From positions 56,539,334 through 56,603,333 of the forward strand of contig NC_051084.1 of NCBI RefSeq assembly GCF_004664715.2: DNA of 64,000 bases, given 5' to 3'. Below the pieces are notes generated by a model that saw nothing but the letters and a program-made list of their open reading frames with translations, was not told where the DNA came from and ran no database searches. The DNA is from Peromyscus leucopus. Its lineage: Eukaryota; Chordata; Mammalia; Rodentia; Cricetidae. Shown here piece after piece: positions 54,055 through 64,000 of the stretch. The translations under genes and the position numbers were made by a program. The stretch's first letter is position 1; each line of letters begins with the position of its first letter.

Positions 54055-54381
54055 TACTGCACTGAACTATTTTCTGCTTCAATAAAGTTGTTGGAAATCC
54101 AACCGGCAGCAAGCTAAAAAAACGAATGCAGCCTTCTTAGTCACTTGAACAAACGGCAGCAGAGAAAAATAAAATCCTGGATTGCACTAAATTTTGTTAG
54201 GCCGGTTAACGCTCTTATTAGCCAGAAACCTCCATTTGAACCCCATTTTTACTTTCAAGAATCTGGCCACAGATAATAGTTTTCTAAACATCTGTATTTT
54301 TCAGAGTACTTATGGGAGACAAAACCAAATTAAAATCCCATTGCTTTTAAGATAAAAGGCACTGCAAACTAAAAGCTGTTC
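54055..54381. other. Candidate conserved non-coding block
   Basis: Unique, non-repetitive sequence directly before an L1 poly(T). It keeps several CpGs that are rare elsewhere in this AT-rich region (AACCGGCAGC, AAACGAATGC, AACGGCAGCAG, GGCCGGTTAACGCTC). It has CGGCAGCA twice (near 54102 and 54156) and AATAAAATCC near 54169. CpG retention in non-repeat DNA can reflect constraint or low germline methylation. No gene model is supported. Confidence 0.3.
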
Positions 54382-55815
54382 TTTTTTTTTTATTTATTTA
54401 AAAATATTTTCCATGTAATTTACTTTGATCCCCTTTCCCCCCTCCCACATCTCCTCTCAGATCCTTCCTCTACCTATCCAGCTTTATTCTCTAGCTCCCT
54501 CTCACACTCAATCTTGATCCTTCAGTCTTTCTTCCTCTCCTTCTCAATCCTCCCCACAGCAAGACAAAAAGAAACAAAAAACTGGACAACAAAACCAAAA
54601 CATTCAAAATAGAACAAAAAAAAATGAAAATAAATAAATAAATAAATAAGCCCACACAAACAAAATGAAGATTCCATCTTGTTTTGGGCAACTACTCCTA
54701 GGCATGGGGCCTGCCCTGGATTGCGGTTGATACACCCAGTGACAGCCCACTGAAGAAAACTGACTTTCATTTTCCAGAGTATATCACTTGCTAGCAACCT
54801 CTTACTTTGTGTTGGGACTTTGTGTCCACTTCCTCTCCTTTGCTCCTTTGCTCTGGCATTTTGTCTGGTTTGAGTATGTGCAGGTCTTGAGAGCATTGTA
54901 ACAATCTGTTAATTCGTATGTGCATGAGCCTTGCTCTATCTGGAAGATGCTATTTCCAGGGAGAAAACCACCATCTCTGGCTCTTATAATCTTTCTGCCT
55001 CCTCTTCTTCATAGATCACCAAGTCTTATAGGAAGAGGTTTGATAAGATATTGAATTTAGGACTGAGTGCTCCAAAGTCTCTCACTCTTTGCACTTTTTC
55101 CAGTTGTGGGTCTCTGTGTTAATTTTTATCTCCTTCAAGAAGAAGCTTTTCTGATGAAGATTTATCAATGCACTGATCTATGTGTATAGGAATATGTCAT
55201 TTTATTTTCATGTTTCTTTAGGAGATCAATAGTAATGGGTTTTGACTTAGAGCCCATGACCTATCGAGTCTTAAGTTCTATTTACATATACTATAGTATT
55301 AACAAGATATATACTACAGTATTATCAAGATATATACTATAGTATTATCAAGTATGTGTTTGTTCGTGAAGTGGACCATACATTTAAATAAAAAATAAAA
55401 ACAATAAAAATGTGATTGGTTACTTCCATAATATATGTGTTACTATTGAATTAATATATCTTGCAGCCAGGGCTCTGGTATAGGCTACAACTTTTAGATA
55501 GTATTTATGATTATTTTTTTCCCTTAGCATTCAGAGAACCTAGCATGAGGAAGACTAGTCAAAGGAATGACGCTTCAGTTGGACACGAGCTCTATTTCTC
55601 CATGTCCAATGATATAAGTAAGTTGTATCACCAACAACAGGACTTTACCATCAGTTTATGAAGGGTAACCATTAACCTTCTCAATGTACTCTAGTGTTTA
55701 GGGGGTCCCTTATTCCAATGACTCCATAATATGCAATTCATTCTTGGCATTGAATGTTTTACTTAGTGGCATAAAATGTCTAGCTGAGGCATTCTATCTC
55801 CCATTATATAGTGGT
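54382..55815 (-). mobile_element. LINE-1 (Lx-like) long 3' region, antisense
   Basis: T tract then CTTTGATCCCCTTTCCCCCC, AACAAAACCAAAACATTC, CTCCTAGGCATGGGGCCTGC, TCACTTGCTAGCAACCTCTT, GCATTTTGTCTGGTTTGAGT, GTGCTCCAAAGTCTCTCACT, CAGTTGTGGGTCTCTGTGTT, AGAGCCCATGACCTATCGAG, AATGACGCTTCAGTTGGACA, CAACAACAGGACTTTACCAT, TATGCAATTCATTCTTGGCA. The order fits a single antisense Lx 3' region of about 1.4 kb. The piece at 55383-55500 is AT-rich and unmatched. A 23-base tandem lies inside it. Confidence 0.8.
55285..55352. repeat. 23-base tandem repeat, three copies
   Basis: Units end at 55306, 55329 and 55352 and share ATACTATAGTATTA.CAAG; the middle copy has CTACAG for CTATAG. Each unit contains a short palindrome, ATACTATAGTAT. 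It lies inside the antisense L1 3' region. Confidence 0.9.
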
Positions 55816-56745
55816 ACTATTTAAATTCCTTTCGTATCTGTATATATTTTATAAATCTTCTACAATAGTAGATTTCCATATGATTTTTTAAAAGGTCTTC
55901 ACTGTTATCTCTCTCTCCCCATAGCCACCACCTCCTCCTCTTCTTTTTTTAAACTAGTAAAAAGAAGATTAAAATGGATTATTAGGGGATTAACAAGACA
56001 AGATTGGTTGTTATACATGGTTCTGTAGTTGATCTATAATGCAAGGTCTTGGGCAGGTAGTTGGTGGGTCAAGTATAATATTGTCATAAAGAAAAGAGTA
56101 GAAAAAACTGTCATTCCACAAGAGAACAAGAAGCAAATATTTAAAGATGTGACCAAATAAAATACATGTTCAGATATCAAAGGCAGATGTCTTACTTAAG
56201 ATAGACACCTGATTAACTTTAGCACACATTTGTGACAATTTCTCTCACTGAATCTTAAACCATCTTCTGCAAGTGACCAAGCAAGATGGTCATCTCAAGT
56301 ACCTGATTTTTAGATTTTCACTAGTAATTCTTTCAAAAGGGAATACAGCCAACTCTCTTTTAAAATACATTTATTATTATATCCCAGAACACTATGACTA
56401 TTCTAAATCTTGAAATTCTTATAAACCAGTTGTTTTCTTCAGTGCTTAAAATTTGCTCAAATACAATTTCTCTTTACCTAATCTTAATGAATATAAAAAT
56501 AACAGAAAATATTTGTCCAATATATTTTAAAAAAATTCACCTTGAATCCAGGGATCTCAGATGTTAAATGTTTACAGCAGTCTTTATTGTGTAAATTGAC
56601 AAGAAATATAAGGGACCCAGAAATGTCACCACAAAATTAAACAAGAATAAAAAAGAGGATTTAAAAATTCTGATTTCAATATTATGAGCAATAGTATCTA
56701 AGGCAATGTTATATAGATAAATAAACTAAATTTTAAAAATGATGG
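55816..56745. other. AT-rich unique DNA, no gene seen
   Basis: A CCACCTCCTCCTCTTC pyrimidine patch is near 55926. Nothing else is recognisable. Confidence 0.5.
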
Positions 56746-57263
56746 TTTTTTTTTTATTTTACAATACAATTCAGTTCTATGTATCAGCCACGGATTCCCT
56801 TGTTCTCCCCCCTCCTGCCCCCCTTCCACTTTCCCCCAGCCCATCCCCCATTCCCACCTCCTCCAGGGCAAAGCCTCCCCTGAGGACTGAGATCGACCTG
56901 GTAGACTCAGTCCAGGCAGGTCCAGTCCCCTCTTCCCATGCCGAGCCAAGTGTCCCTGCATAAGCTCCAGGTTTCAAACAGCCAGCTCATGCACTGAGCA
57001 CAGGACCTGGTCCCACTGCCTGGATGCCTCCCAAACAGATCAAGCCAATCAACTGTCTCACCTATTCAGAGGGCCTGATCCAGTTGGGGGCCCCTCAGCC
57101 ATTGGTTCATAGTTCATGTGTTTCCATTCGCTTGGCTATTTGTCCCTGTGCTTTATCCAACCTTGGTTTCAACAATTCTCGCTCATATAAACCCTCCACT
57201 TTCTCGCTAATTAGACTCCCGGCGCACCACCCAGGGCCTAGCTGTGGATCTCTGCATCCAGAT
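56746..57263 (-). mobile_element. LINE-1 3' region, antisense, younger copy
   Basis: T tract then TGTATCAGCCACGGATTCCC, CCTCCTCCAGGGCAAAGCC, CTGGTAGACTCAGTCCAGG, GAGCCAAGTGTCCCTGCATA, GACCTGGTCCCACTGCCTGG, CAAACAGATCAAGCCAATCA, ACTGTCTCACCTATTCAGAG and CTAGCTGTGGATCTCTGCAT. This is the same family as 18121-18355, but with fewer changes and several CpGs. The frames on both strands are L1 3' region noise. Confidence 0.88.
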
Positions 57264-57439
57264 CCGACAATTCAATCAGAAATGCTTATGTCCTTCAGAA
57301 AATGGTGGTAGGAAAAGTATTTATTTACAAGTAAAGGAGTGTCATCAAATGCCTTCTTCATAAAATATGAAGTGATTATTCAAAGTGGCCCAGAAACCTA
57401 AATGTCTGAAATCCTACAACCCTGAGATAGCATCAACAT

Positions 57440-57565
57440 TTACAAGTGACATAGAAAAAGTGAACAAATTGGGCTTCATCAAAGTTAAATTACTTGTGCT
57501 TCAAAGGATAATTTCAAGTAGAAGGATAGTCCATAAAATAGAGAAAACACCAGCAAATCAAAAAA
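57440..57565 (+). mobile_element. Old LINE-1 ORF2 fragment, sense
   Basis: AAATTGGGCTTCATCAAAGT, TAAATTACTTGTGCTTCAAA, GGATAATTTCAAGTAGAAGG and GAGAAAACACCAGCAAATC align to the L1 ORF2 stretch that normally reads close to GACTTCATCAAAATTAAAAA. Short and diverged. Confidence 0.55.
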
Positions 57566-57604
57566 AATGACCATCTATAGTAAATGAACTATTAGAATTC
57601 ATTC

Positions 57605-57790
57605 ATGAAAATAAAATTTTATTTTTTATTTATGTTGTATGTGTGTGTGAATGTATGCAACATATATGAAGGTGCTTGTAGCTGTAGTTACAAGTGGTTG
57701 TAGGCTATCCAACTTGAGTGCTCAGCCCTGAGCTCTGATCCTCTGGCAAAACAAGTGTTCTGAGCTTCTGTGCCATATCTCCAGCCATAT
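57605..57790 (-). mobile_element. B3 SINE, antisense, diverged
   Basis: Tail complement TTATTTTTTATTTATGTTGT, ATGTGTGTGTGAATGTATGC, TACAAGTGGTTGTAGGCTAT, GAGCTCTGATCCTCTGGCAA and GTGCCATATCTCCAGCC at the head. Confidence 0.8.
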
Positions 57791-57795
57791 ATCCC

Positions 57796-58589
57796 AGTTG
57801 TTTGTTTGTCTTTTTTTAAAGCATAGGAACTTGAATGAGTAAAAAATGTAGAAGAGATAGCAAGCTATTTAAGATTTTAAACTTGTTATAATTAGTGATA
57901 ATGAAAACAACATATGACATATCTTGAAAAAAAAGCAGATGAGAAGTGTGAAATGGAGCAAAAGCTGTTAACACTCAGAAAGTAGAAAAGCATGACACTA
58001 AGGGACTGAACCTTTTTAGTGGGCAAGATATACAGATATGGATAAGGAAGAGTGGATCAGACCAGAAGACAGCTGCTCAGTGAAGTTGGGGAAGTGACTG
58101 AATGTTTCTTTGTGAAACCAACAAGAATTTCTGTGGATTCAGAAAAAAAATAGTAAAAAAAAAAAAACCAATATTCTATTTAAACAAGAAATTTCATGTA
58201 AACTGACTGCATTTTCATTGCCAAATTGTATAGTTTATGAAAAGACAGAATATGAGTAGTTACAAATAAATCTCCAATTCTTTATTCCTTATTTGTTAAA
58301 ATAGGATTAAGAACACTTCAATTATGATGACTTCAATGGAAACCAGGAATGAATATGGTACATATACATACATGCAGGCAAATCCTCATATATATAAAAT
58401 AAAAATAAATGAATCTTAAAAAACACTTACTAATAATACATAACTAATATATTGGTCTAAAATAGTATTTTGATTTTTGTTTTATTTAGTTTTGTTTTTT
58501 GTTTTTGTTTTTTTTTTTTTTTTTCAGTAGAAATTCCCAATACTGGCTTGGATAGAAAGGGAAATGAACTGAACTCATTTCTGATTGGA
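57796..58589. other. AT-rich unique DNA with a poly(T) tract
   Basis: Poly(T) of about 15 at 58510-58524 preceded by GTTTT units; no attached SINE body is recognised on either side. No gene is seen. Confidence 0.5.
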
Positions 58590-59060
58590 CCTTTTATCTG
58601 ATATTCCTCTGGGTTGATTTATTTAAATATTTGGAAATCTGCCACTTTGTGATGGTTAGTAAGAGATATAATTAACCTCTGACATCAATAATCGAAAGGC
58701 AAACATTTGCTCATGTCAAGTTTTGGTAACCTGCATGCAGAGTACATCCTGAGATGGGCAATCAGACTCTCGCCTGGGTCTTAAATCTGGAGTGGGCCAA
58801 GGAAAAGAAAAGTGGAAAATTCATTCTTGTCATAATAATAATGAGCTCAGGTGATGCGGGTGTTAGTGATTATGTCAACTGATTCTGCGGTTTGACTGTG
58901 CTTATTCTGATAGCTATTGCATTTCAGTCCTGGTTTCCCATAACAAAGGCTCAGGATATTTCTGCATCTTAAGTACTTAAAGCTCTTACTCCCTCTTGGC
59001 TCTGTTTTCTGATGCTGACTGTCAATAGCAGGGGATGCAGTAAGTATCAGTGTTCAGTCC
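58590..59060. other. Candidate conserved non-coding block
   Basis: Unique sequence of mixed composition with ATAATTAACC, CATAACAAAGGCTC (SOX/TCF-like AACAAAG), CCTGCATGCAGAG (palindrome CTGCATGCAG) and two CpG-containing motifs (ACTCTCGCCTGG, GATGCGGGTG). It contrasts with the AT-rich simple DNA around it. Inferred only from composition and motif content. Confidence 0.3.
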
Positions 59061-59969
59061 TCATAGTTCCAAGTTTACTCCTAGAATTATTACATATATC
59101 TTTGTTTAAATTGCAATTATAAAACTGGACGGGGCTATTGTTTTAGTTTTTCAGGAAATCTATTCCTTCTTAATTAACTATAGATATAATAATGATAAGG
59201 CAATAAACTTGACCTATTAATACATAATATTAAGAGCTTAATGCTAGACATTAATAACAAAATCAAGAATGCAGACTCATTCTATAGGAAAGATAATTAT
59301 AAATGAACAAATGCTTGGGTTGGTAAAATATATACTTCATGCAAGACAGGAATAGTTGGTTTTTTTCAAAAGAGAAATGAAAAATGAAACAAGAAGTTAC
59401 AAACATTCACTCTAAATTATGAGAGATTGTGGGGGGAAGACATTAATTATTTTACCAGAAATTTATATACTCTACATAATTTTGGAATATTCTATGGTGA
59501 CAGCATATCAAATACATAATAGAGAAAGAGAATTAGATGAAAGATTGTTGGGACAAAGGGTCTTTGAGAGCTCAACTATGAGGAACTACAATAAAATAAA
59601 AATCAATAAGATGAGAAACAAATATTATTTTGAAAGAGTTAATCAATAAGATATGACAGCTAATTGATCCAAGTTGATGAAGGTGATATCAATGTTCACG
59701 TCAATTTCAGTTGCAAAATTTTAAAATCCTCAAACAGAAGCAGGCAATTCTTGCATGTATGTGTTTGGGAGGTCCTGATGATAGAAGTTGGAAGCAAATT
59801 TAAAAAAAAAAATTAATGAATCTCTTAATTGTTTCTATTATGAAAATAGAAAGTTTTTCCTTAAATTCTTTCATATTCACTCAATGTTTCCTAACGTTCA
59901 TAAATGGAATTTCAGTGAAAGAATGTGTGTCTATTTCTATTTTACTAAGAGACTAGCTTTCTTAGCACA
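59061..59969. other. AT-rich unique DNA, no gene seen
   Basis: Frames at 59419-59649 and 59788-59979 are lysine/asparagine/tyrosine-rich as expected of AT-rich DNA. No gene is supported. Confidence 0.5.
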
Positions 59970-60360
59970 TATCAAGTGACTGTAACCCATAATTTGCGAA
60001 TTGCTGCCTAATGCAACACAAATTCCTTTGAAACAGAACTTGTTCTTCCAGTGAGCAAGCTGCCACCTGAAAGCAAATTAGACACTTTTCCAACTGGAAC
60101 CAAACAATAATTTTAAAGCATGGGAGTAAAGTAATGCTTCTGATACTAAGTGTATTATCACATTCTGTAGGAATTGATTCAACTTTGAAAAGTGCCTGGC
60201 ACTTAGGAAATGGTTTATTTGCTGTTAAAAAAATCAAGTTCTTGTCATTCTCTGGGCTTTTGACCTGCAATTCAACACTAATTTCTTCAAGTTCTTGTTA
60301 CAATTGCTTAGAATTCAGAAACATCCAGAGAAGCTTTTTATTTTTCTACTGAATCTTCAC
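59970..60360. other. Candidate conserved non-coding block
   Basis: Non-repetitive, with CATAATTTGCGAATTGCTGC, GCTGCCACCTGAAAGC (E-box CACCTG), AAACAATAATTTTAAAGC and TGCCTGGCAC-type symmetry near 60193. The overlapping plus and minus frames are antisense to each other and neither is convincing. Confidence 0.28.
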
Positions 60361-60964
60361 ATAATTACAAAAGGTATTCCATTTGTTTGTAATTGTCTAG
60401 AAATATATTTGAAATTACCACAGACAAGAATTCAAATAAATTTAGCTTATTACATAGTAGCTTTGTAATTATCAACTTATGGAATAATGCAATGCAGCAA
60501 AATTGGTCACTTTTACAATGCCTCCAGTAAGTTAAGCTAAAACAGTGATCACCAAGGAGTAGAGCACAGACAAAGTATGTAATTATACAAGTCAAGAAAA
60601 CTGAATACTGTGTAATTCCATTAGCATGCTTGAACATTAGCAAATTATGTTAATACTTTCTATAGTTTAATACAATATTTCAGTTCAATAACATTTTTAT
60701 AAAATTCATAATTCTAATGTAGCCATGAAAATAACTAAACAAGATTGAGGCCAGACCTGCCAAATAAATAGCTGGGCAACTACCCTTAAAAGTTTCTAGA
60801 GATACAAGAAGCAAGGAAAAGCTCAAAACAAAGAAAATAAAACTAAAGGGATTTGATGCTAAATGTAACATGGTGATCTGGATTGAAACAGAAAAATATT
60901 AGTGGAAAAACTTGTGAAATAGAGGCAAAGTCTACAATTAGTGGTACTTTGTCAATGTTTGAGC
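60361..60964. other. AT-rich unique DNA, no gene seen
   Basis: No repeat or gene recognised. The minus-strand 92-residue frame at 60365-60643 is unsupported. Confidence 0.5.
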
Positions 60965-61392
60965 TCGTTACTCTTTGTCACTGTGACATCATATCTAAGA
61001 GAACATTTAAGTGAATGAGATTTATTTTGCCCCTTGGTTGATATTTCAGTTTATGTTTGGCTGGCTCTATTGTTTTTAAGCCTGTGGTAAAGCAGAAACA
61101 ATATAGAAGGACACTGGGAAGGAAAGATGCTCATATTGTGGTATCCATGACACAGGTTGACAAGAAAATGGAAGAAGATTAAAACCTTCAAAAGCATACC
61201 TCACATATCTACTTTCTCCTATCACCCAAACCCCTTAAAGCCCGTTCAGGACATAATCATCAGTGGATTAACCCAATGATGAAGTTTGCACCTTTACAAT
61301 ATAATCAGCTCACCATAACACCCCCATGTGCAGAGAGAGATTTCAACACACAAGGGTTTTGAAGGAGCCTTGGTATTTAAATCATATCACTC
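60965..61392 (-). mobile_element. Old MaLR-type LTR, antisense
   Basis: CTGTGACATCATATCTAAGA, GATTTATTTTGCCCCTTGGT, TGGCTGGCTCTATTGTTTTT, AAGCCTGTGGTAAAGCAGAA, AAACCTTCAAAAGCATACCT, AGTGGATTAACCCAATGATG and CAACACACAAGGGTTTTG follow the antisense order of an old MST/MLT-like LTR. Substantially diverged. Confidence 0.65.
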
Positions 61393-62973
61393 TGTCCTTA
61401 GCCTCCCTAAGATTCTTGCCCATCTCATAATGTAAAAGGTGTTCAGTATATCATCAAAAATTACCCATAGACTTAACCACCCAATTTCTCAAATTTGTAA
61501 TTTTAGATTGTCTTCTGAGACTAAAGTCAAGCTCTTAACTAGGAGTCCCTGCAAGAGAAAAGAATAATTTCAGAATTCTAAAATGAAGTGGTGGTACATG
61601 GCCCACATTCCCATTCTAAAAGACGAAATTCGCCAGGCAGATACAGACAAAAGCAATATGTAACATCCAGCAAAGCAAACATTAATCCTATATCCCCATG
61701 TCTAACATCTGAATCATAGGATAGTATGATGTGATTTCCAAGATGCCTTGTGACATTGAAAATTGTAGCTCATGTGATCTCTCTCTTAGAACAGCCACAC
61801 TTGCTGCCTGTTGCATTCCTTGGTAAATGTTGTGTAATTCAAGTATCTCATACCTTCTATGGTCTTCTTGTCAGCTTCAGATGCCGTAATTTTATACAAT
61901 GCTCTTTTAGGAGATTCCTGCAAAGACTGTGACGCTGATACAAATTGCTCTGCAGGACAGGCATTCCTTTGAAATTTTGGTGAAAATTTCAGAAGGTGCC
62001 CATGTCACTGTTAGCAAGGAAACAGCCTGAACTACATGAAAAGGTCCCAGACACAGTCTGCCCTGCAAAGGCCTGTACCCAACATGACCTATTCCTCCAG
62101 GCAAGCCCTATGTCACTCAGTGTGAACTAATCAATAGATCAATTCGTTGAAAAGAGTAGCATCCTCATGATGATAACATTAATCAGGAAATGAGGAAAAT
62201 ACAAAGAAGAATCACAACCTAGAATAACGGGCAATAGGAGGAACAGAACCAGATTCCACTTCCTAGTGTGCCAGTGGCTTGTTTGCTTTTGTGTTACCTA
62301 ATAAAGTATTAGACTGGTGAGTGTAGCTCCATTTGATTGTATCCTCTACACTCAGCATATTCTTTAAAACTCCAAAATGTAAAAGTTTACCCTGTACACA
62401 ACACTTTTTACAGTGTCTGATGGGTGTCAAACTTTAGGAATTTAAGTTTGGGGAATTTGATTTTGAAAGGAATTGGGTAAAATAGAATTATTAAATATGT
62501 ACTGTGGTTGTTATTAAGTGGATTCCCTCATACCACTACTATCCCAGTTGGGAGCTCAGGAAGAGATAGTCTTCTGCAAGACTGCTAAGGAATAAAGTTT
62601 AATTAAGTAAGTATTCACATGTGATAGGTTTATATTGTGAAGTTTAAATATTTTCTAAAAATAATATATTGTGCAAACAAAAATGAACAAAGGAACTGTT
62701 ACTGTTGATGGCTGATGGTTATTGCAGAAAAGCATACACAAGTAACCTTGAGTTGATCAATCAGTAAACATAACTGAATATACTTCTCTTTCATGCAGAC
62801 TTTTTATACGGCATGATATTGATAGCCCTTGTGAGCACTATTGCTCTTCCTATCTCCCTGCAACGCACTAGTTTTTTAAAGGCAGATGTCAAAACTCAGT
62901 TAAGGAAAAGTGAAGGCTTTCTACTTCTTTTTGAATAAACCCTCACTGACTAGGAGTAATGGAGTAATTATAC

Positions 62974-62974
<1 letters not shown>
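61393..62974. other. Unique or unrecognised DNA, no gene seen
   Basis: 61740-62130 is less AT-rich and may be an unidentified repeat or a conserved block; frames on the two strands there overlap in antisense and none is convincing. The rest is AT-rich. Confidence 0.45.
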
Positions 62975-62975
<1 letters not shown>

Positions 62976-63016
<41 letters not shown>

Positions 63017-63024
63017 TGTGGTGT

Positions 63025-63075
<51 letters not shown>
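62976..63075. repeat. (TG)n microsatellite, interrupted
   Basis: About 19 TG units, then three GTGTG-spaced GG interruptions near 63014-63028, then about 24 further units. Confidence 0.98.
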
Positions 63076-63078
<3 letters not shown>

Positions 63079-63225
63079 GATTTGGTTTGATTTTTGGTTT
63101 GGTTTTGGTTTGCTTTTTGGAACTTGCTCTGTAGACCAGGCTGCCCTGGAACTTACAAAGCTCCACTTGCCTCTGCCTCCTTAGTGCTAGGATTAAAGGT
63201 GTGTACCACCACTGCCTGGCTCAAG
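63076..63225 (-). mobile_element. B1 SINE, antisense, 3'-altered
   Basis: GGTTTGATTTTTGGTTTGG-type T/G tract, then GGAACTTGCTCTGTAGACCA, GGCTGCCCTGGAACTTACAA, GCCTCTGCCTCCTTAGTGCT, AGGATTAAAGGTGTGTACCA, CCACTGCCTGGC. The usual GAGACAGGGTTTCTC part is missing, leaving the B1 head and middle next to the TG array. Confidence 0.88.
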
Positions 63226-63463
63226 TAACTGTATTTTTTTTTCAGTAAACTATCTAAAGTACATATGGAGAAGAAAATGATGTGTAGAGAATGATGAATG
63301 AAGGAGTAGTTTATGAATTTTAATAGTTCAACACATTGCTGAACTCCAATTCATAATTTTTCTAGCATACTTGAGGGCAATAGCATATTTGTAAAGATGC
63401 TTGAAGTTGGATCTGCTGTTCAATACCATGTGAACATGGACTGTCCAGTATACTGTCAAAGTC

Positions 63464-64000
63464 TTTTTTTTTTTTTTTTTTGAAAATGGGTTTTCTTAAT
63501 ACTATGTATTCTGATTATGGTTTCCTCTTTCCTAACTCTTCCCAGATCTTGTCTACTTCCCTGTCCTGAAATTCACGCCCGTTCTTTATTGCTCTCATTA
63601 AACACAAACAGCCATCTAACAAAGTAATAATAAAATAATACAAGATGAAATGAAAACACACAAACGAGACTGGCACAAAACAAATTAACAGAATCACAAA
63701 GAGCTAAAGACATAGCATAAGAAACACATACAAAAGCTGAGACATACACTTTCTCACATAAGGAAAATCCATAACAACAAAATCTGGAAAGATAATACAT
63801 AAGTCAAATATTTGTAAAGTCAAAAAGAAAAAAAAAACCTGTGAAAATATTATTGAGTCCATCCTGTGTTGGCCATCTACTGTTTGGCATGTGCCTTGCC
63901 AACTGTCTGAGGCAGAAATAACAGATAGTAGTACTACCTGTTTAAAATTCAACTCCCACCCAGGGTTCACTGCTACTTGCAAACAAAGACAAAATATCTT
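63464..64000 (-). mobile_element. LINE-1 (Lx-like) 3' region, antisense, runs off the window
   Basis: T tract of 18, then ATTCTGATTATGGTTTCCTC, TTCCCAGATCTTGTCTACTT, AACACAAACAGCCATCTAAC, ACAAAACAAATTAACAGAAT, GTTGGCCATCTACTGTTTGG and CAACTCCCACCCAGGGTTCA. The order fits an antisense Lx 3' end starting at its poly(A). The 92- and 75-residue frames are antisense noise. The element continues past 64000. Confidence 0.85.

Noticed and set aside
54491..54896. 124- and 66-residue minus frames
   Set aside because: They lie on the sense strand of an Lx-like L1 3' untranslated region, which is non-coding.
59962..60352. Overlapping plus (72) and minus (102) frames in a repeat-free block
   Set aside because: They are antisense to each other and neither has a recognisable domain or start context. 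I kept the block only as a possible non-coding element.
62976..63075. Regular short repeats that might suggest a CRISPR-like or minisatellite array
   Set aside because: A plain TG microsatellite with a few GG interruptions; no spacers.
1..64000. A host gene exon, microRNA hairpin or other new functional system
   Set aside because: I looked on both strands for long frames, paired splice patterns, long perfect hairpins and repeated arrays. All candidates were explained by repeats or AT-rich chance, so I do not claim one.

Overview
The window is nuclear DNA of a muroid rodent, most likely a cricetid (hamster, vole or deer-mouse group). The evidence is the repeat content: B1, B2, B3, ID and B4-type SINEs on both strands, many 3' ends of rodent LINE-1 (Lx-like and younger), MaLR LTRs, an URR1-type hAT element, several endogenous-retrovirus LTRs and long CA/GA/CT microsatellites. 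The younger B1 copies carry GCAAAGCTACACAGAG near the 3' end, a form I associate with cricetids rather than mouse or rat (recollection, not a search). All family names here are from memory of the families, not from a database run.

I see no intact protein-coding gene, no RNA gene and no CRISPR array. Every open frame I checked is short and falls in an L1 3' region, a SINE, a microsatellite or AT-rich unique DNA. The window reads as intergenic or deep-intronic sequence. The nearest things to genes are a 103-residue open frame behind a 29-base poly(T) tract (25522-25962, minus strand), which looks like a retroposed fragment of an unrecognised mRNA, and a small retroposed piece with a polyadenylation signal and target-site duplication (47224-47373).

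Layout. 1-10 kb: AT-rich unique DNA with two MaLR LTRs, one L1 3' end, a young B1 and a B3. 10-12.1 kb: an old sense L1 3' region split by a MaLR LTR that was itself split by a B1. 12-20.8 kb: mostly unique, with one candidate conserved non-coding block near 17.4 kb. 20.8-25.9 kb: a dense nest consisting of a hAT element split by a solo LTR, a 5'-inverted L1 split by a MaLR LTR, and a directly repeated LTR-like unit whose second copy holds another solo LTR. 26-32 kb: old repeats and one B2. 32.3-37.3 kb: the most layered nest, a MaLR-type LTR split by an inverted L1 that was split by an ERV LTR, followed by a partial MaLR provirus and three B1 copies. 38-45 kb: R1-family repeat, ID, B1, a third inverted L1, a gammaretrovirus-like solo LTR and a B2 inside a MaLR remnant. 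45-64 kb: unique DNA with further MaLR LTRs, several minus-strand L1 3' ends and three candidate conserved blocks.

There is no functional system here. What the window offers is an ordered insertion history, because nesting and target-site duplications at several junctions give relative ages, plus a few unique blocks that may be regulatory.
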